A stretch of DNA of 7,528 nt from an uncultured Lachnospiraceae bacterium. Its GTDB lineage: Bacteria; Bacillota; Clostridia; Lachnospirales; Lachnospiraceae. The position numbers were made by a program, and so were the translations under genes. Under the pieces are notes generated by a model that had not been told where the DNA came from, searched no databases, and saw nothing but the letters and a program-made list of their open reading frames with translations. Positions 5,736 through 7,528 of the stretch are shown here, piece after piece (positions within the stretch are counted from its first letter, which is position 1; each line of letters starts with the position of its first letter). The stretch is taken from the NCBI GenBank assembly GCA_947628025.1, contig CANQYH010000155.1, positions 1-7,528 of the forward strand. The letters run 5' to 3'.

Positions 5736-6745
5736 ACGGGAAATTATACTGGAAACAGAAACTGCCGCTCCTTATTCTGAACGCTGCCGGCATGGCGGCG
5801 CTGACCGTTTTCCTCTTGTTGAATGGGATCCACTGCGACAGCCTGATCCTGATCGTATCTGTCTGGGGAGCGGTTTTGGCCGGATATCTGACAGGGACAT
5901 ACTTTCACAGAAAGTCGCAGATGGATAAACTTTTAAGTCTGGCCGAACAGCTCAAAGAACGCTATCTGCTTCCGGAAGTGATGGAGCGTCCCGCCCGGGC
6001 CGACGATCAGGTATTTTACCGGCTGCTGAAGCTGTCGGGAAAATCCATGCTGGAGCAGGTCAGCGAGGCCAGACGCGAGCAGGCCGAATACAGGGAATAC
6101 ATCGAACAGTGGATCCATGAGATCAAAACGCCCATCACCGCCATAAAGCTGATCTGTGAAAACCACAGGACGGAATTTTCAAGCGACCTGCTCGTGGAAC
6201 TTGAACAGATAAACCGCTATACCGAGCAGGCCCTGTTTTATGCCAGAAGCGAACACCCGGAAAAGGATTACCTCGTGCGGGAGATCCGCCTTTTCGATGC
6301 GGTCCATCAGGCGATCGCGGAAAACCGGTATCTGCTCCGCCAGTACAACGTGCAGATCGTCTTAACAGAAACGGACGACTGCGTATATTCCGATGAAAAA
6401 TGGCTGTGCTTTATCCTGAACCAGCTCATTGTCAATGCGGTCAAATACCGCGCGGAATCGCCGCGGATCCGCTTTTTCGCGGAGCAGAACGGAAATGAAG
6501 TGTCGCTGTGCATCGCGGACAATGGCGTAGGAATCGCTGACAGCGACCTCCCCCGCATATTTGAAAAGGGCTTCACCGGGGAAAACGGGCGAAGCGCCTC
6601 ACAGGCCGCGACAGGGATCGGGCTTTATCTGTGCCGGCGCCTGTGCGATAAGCTGGGGATCGGACTGACGGCCATATCCGATGAGGAAACCGTTTTCAAG
6701 CTTTCTTTCCATATCAACGATCTCATCCGTCAGGTGCGGGGCTGA
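5732..6745 (+). CDS. Sensor histidine kinase, BceS-like intramembrane-sensing type
   Basis: A 337-residue membrane kinase partnering the regulator before it. Two hydrophobic helices (about 12-31 and 37-58) are separated by only a few residues, so there is almost no extracellular domain; this is the intramembrane-sensing layout of BceS-type kinases, which detect flux through a partner ABC transporter rather than the peptide itself (known for the family). DHp domain: H129 in EQWIHEIKTPITAIKL. Catalytic domain: N-box ILNQLIVNAVKY with N234, G1 box ADNGVGI with D262, FEKGFTG (276-282) and GIGLYLC (294-300). All catalytic residues are present. No separate ribosome site is needed because its start overlaps the regulator stop. 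A hairpin covering its stop codon is a probable terminator. Confidence 0.93.
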   Translation: MNGKLYWKQKLPLLILNAAGMAALTVFLLLNGIHCDSLILIVSVWGAVLAGYLTGTYFHRKSQMDKLLSLAEQLKERYLLPEVMERPARADDQVFYRLLKLSGKSMLEQVSEARREQAEYREYIEQWIHEIKTPITAIKLICENHRTEFSSDLLVELEQINRYTEQALFYARSEHPEKDYLVREIRLFDAVHQAIAENRYLLRQYNVQIVLTETDDCVYSDEKWLCFILNQLIVNAVKYRAESPRIRFFAEQNGNEVSLCIADNGVGIADSDLPRIFEKGFTGENGRSASQAATGIGLYLCRRLCDKLGIGLTAISDEETVFKLSFHINDLIRQVRG

Positions 6746-6768
6746 TACTCTGCACTTCTTTCATTTTT
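6734..6768 (+). terminator. Probable rho-independent terminator of the kinase operon
   Basis: An 8-bp stem pairs 6734-6741 with 6748-6755 (GTGCGGGG with CTCTGCAC, two G-U pairs, loop CTGATA). It is followed by TTCTTTCATTTTT, a U-rich though not pure tract. It overlaps the kinase stop codon. It separates the regulator/kinase transcript from the transporter, which has its own promoter. Confidence 0.5.
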
Positions 6769-6769
6769 G

Positions 6770-6786
6770 TTAGAACTTCGTAAGAA
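6770..6786 (+). promoter_or_regulatory. Candidate response-regulator operator: 11-base-spaced direct repeat
   Basis: TTAGAA at 6770-6775 and TAAGAA at 6781-6786 lie 11 bases apart, about one helical turn. They sit just upstream of a poor -35 element. OmpR-family dimers bind tandem half-sites in this position at activated promoters. Which regulator binds is inference from the adjacent kinase/regulator pair. Confidence 0.45.
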
Positions 6787-6793
6787 AACTCGA

Positions 6794-6822
6794 TACAAAC
6801 GATCCGGCGGTTCCGTTATACT
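6794..6822 (+). promoter_or_regulatory. Activator-type promoter for the ABC transporter gene
   Basis: TATACT (6817-6822) is a good -10 element, while the position 17 bases upstream reads TACAAA, a very poor -35. A strong -10 with a weak -35 next to a regulator-like repeat fits a promoter that needs an activator. The predicted start near 6829 leaves an unusually long leader of about 240 nt. Confidence 0.5.
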
Positions 6823-6872
6823 ATCCGTAAAGGGTAATATTCGCAAAGACAATAAGCCGTACAGATCCGGGG

Positions 6873-6968
6873 ATGGGACAGCAGCTGCCTGCAGACGGTT
6901 TCCCCGGGTGCTGGATTGACAAAGCAGACGCTTTCGGCCGGGGAAAGCCGCAGGTTTTACGGGATTAG
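6873..6968 (+). CDS. Possible 31-residue leader ORF (weak)
   Basis: ATG 6873 opens a frame to TAG 6966-6968 within the transporter leader, starting MGQQLPADGFPGCWIDKA. There is no proper ribosome site: CCGGGG abuts the ATG, which also sits inside a predicted stem. The peptide has no signal sequence or recognisable motif. It could be a leader peptide, but a chance frame is at least as likely. Confidence 0.15.
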   Translation: MGQQLPADGFPGCWIDKADAFGRGKPQVLRD

Positions 6969-7061
6969 CGCGGCTTATAGGAGGAGCGCAAAGACCGGGG
7001 ATTAGATACCAGATTTATGGGGCGAAGCCCACGACCAAATCAGCATGGCTTACAGGAGGAG
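6964..7061 (+). repeat. Duplicated 23-base block containing the ribosome site
   Basis: Positions 6964-6986 and 7039-7061 are the same 23-base block at 19 of 23 positions, offset by 75 bases. All four differences are transitions. Both copies end in GGCTTAYAGGAGGAG. The right copy supplies the ribosome site of the ABC gene (AGGAGGAG 7054-7061, eight bases before ATG 7070). The left copy has no start codon at a suitable distance, so it is a decoy or vestigial site. Confidence 0.75.
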
Positions 7062-7069
7062 TACAGGCT

Positions 7070-7528
7070 ATGAAAGAAATACTGTGTCTGGAGCATATCC
7101 AAAAGTATTACGGTAATCAAGGGAACATCACGAAAGCCATCGACGACATCAGCTTTTCCGTAAGCGTTGGCGAATTCGTCGGCATCATGGGCGCGTCCGG
7201 CTCCGGCAAGACGACGCTTTTAAACTGCATCTCCACAATCGATACGGTCAGCGCGGGACATATCTATCTGGACGGAACCGACGTAACGGAAATACAAGAT
7301 AAGGAACTGGCGCGGTTCCGCAGGGAAAATCTCGGCTTTATCTTTCAGGACTTTAACCTGCTGGACACGCTGACGGTTTCCGAAAATATCGCGCTGGCCC
7401 TGACGATCAACCGGGTGCCTGTCTCCCAGAACGAGGGGAAAGTGGCGGAAATAGCCGGTACTCTGGGCATTACGGACATCCTGGACAAGTATCCCTATCA
7501 GGTGTCCGGCGGTCAGAAGCAGCGCTGC
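7070..7528 (+). CDS. ABC transporter ATPase, BceA/SalX-like (3' end outside window)
   Basis: 153 residues are visible, cut just after the signature motif. Seen: A-loop region Y13-Y14, Walker A GASGSGKTT (41-49), Q-loop FIFQDFNLLD with Q93, and the ABC signature VSGGQKQR (145-152). Walker B and the H-loop would follow outside. The stretches LNCISTIDTVSAG and LGFIFQDFNLLDTLT are typical of the antimicrobial-peptide (Bce/macrolide exporter) branch. Known: such ATPases work with a large permease, usually encoded next, in peptide detoxification and in signalling to the kinase. ATG 7070 has AGGAGGAG eight bases upstream. The gene is probably switched on by the upstream regulator. Substrate cannot be told from this sequence. 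Confidence 0.93.
   Translation, partial: MKEILCLEHIQKYYGNQGNITKAIDDISFSVSVGEFVGIMGASGSGKTTLLNCISTIDTVSAGHIYLDGTDVTEIQDKELARFRRENLGFIFQDFNLLDTLTVSENIALALTINRVPVSQNEGKVAEIAGTLGITDILDKYPYQVSGGQKQRC

Larger units (their letters stand above)
6829..7069 (+). other. Long structured 5' leader of the ABC transporter gene
   Basis: No recognised gene lies here. Stems visible by eye: CCGGGGA/TCCCCGG (6867-6873 with 6901-6907) enclosing GCAG-CTGC-CTGC; GCTTTC/GAAAGC (6930-6935 with 6943-6948); GCGC/GCGC (6968-6971 with 6986-6989) enclosing an AGGAGGAG; and GATTT/AAATC (7012-7016 with 7037-7041) enclosing GGGC-GAA-GCCC. CGCAAAGAC occurs twice (6842-6850 and 6987-6995). It matches no riboswitch consensus I know; c-di-GMP and c-di-AMP cores were looked for and are absent. 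Chance pairing in GC-rich DNA remains possible. Confidence 0.4.

Noticed and set aside
6829..6960. Possible c-di-GMP riboswitch because of CGCAAAGAC and similar motifs
   Set aside because: The conserved core segments of that class do not occur in the right order or spacing.
7000..7010. GATTAGATACC, identical to a conserved 16S rRNA segment
   Set aside because: Only about a dozen bases match and the flanking sequence does not continue as 16S rRNA, so this is a chance match.
7017..7073. 18-codon frame whose TGA overlaps the ATPase start codon
   Set aside because: The nearest upstream ribosome-like site is more than 30 bases away, and the frame contains the real ribosome site of the ATPase gene.

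Overview
The window looks like chromosomal DNA from a GC-rich member of the Clostridia (Bacillota), plausibly a gut Lachnospiraceae-type organism. This is inferred from strong AGGAGG-type ribosome sites, TTG start codons, a stand-alone methionine-synthase activation protein, a bacterial EgsA/AraM-type glycerol-1-phosphate dehydrogenase and a BceRS-AB-type module. No taxonomic marker gene is present, so the assignment stays tentative.

The left part (about 1-4480) reads leftward on the minus strand. From a good sigma-A-like promoter at 4451-4479 come, in order: egsA (TTG start at 4382), metF (methylene-tetrahydrofolate reductase), a 213-residue methionine-synthase reactivation-domain protein, and metH (B12-dependent methionine synthase), which runs off the left edge. 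metF makes 5-methyl-THF, MetH moves the methyl group to homocysteine, and the reactivation protein would rescue oxidised cobalamin. metH is broken as given: the reading frame shifts inside the homocysteine-binding barrel near position 585, so the substrate-binding half and the zinc-cysteine half are in different frames. The gaps before metF and before metH hold inverted and direct repeats that are otherwise unexplained.

The middle (about 4582-5063) holds a small unidentified minus-strand ORF and a divergent intergenic region with two candidate plus-strand promoters.

The right part (5064-7528) reads rightward. It holds a response regulator and an intramembrane-sensing histidine kinase joined by a 4-base ATGA overlap, then a probable terminator, then a separate promoter with an 11-base-spaced direct repeat (candidate operator). 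A leader of about 240 nt follows, ahead of an ABC-transporter ATPase gene cut by the right edge. The layout fits a Bce-type cell-envelope or antimicrobial-peptide sensing and detoxification module, with the kinase/regulator pair switching on the transporter. The leader is unusual: it has several stems, a 31-codon ORF without a proper ribosome site, and a duplicated 23-base block containing the AGGAGGAG ribosome site of the ATPase gene.

No rRNA, tRNA, CRISPR array, insertion sequence or prophage gene was recognised.
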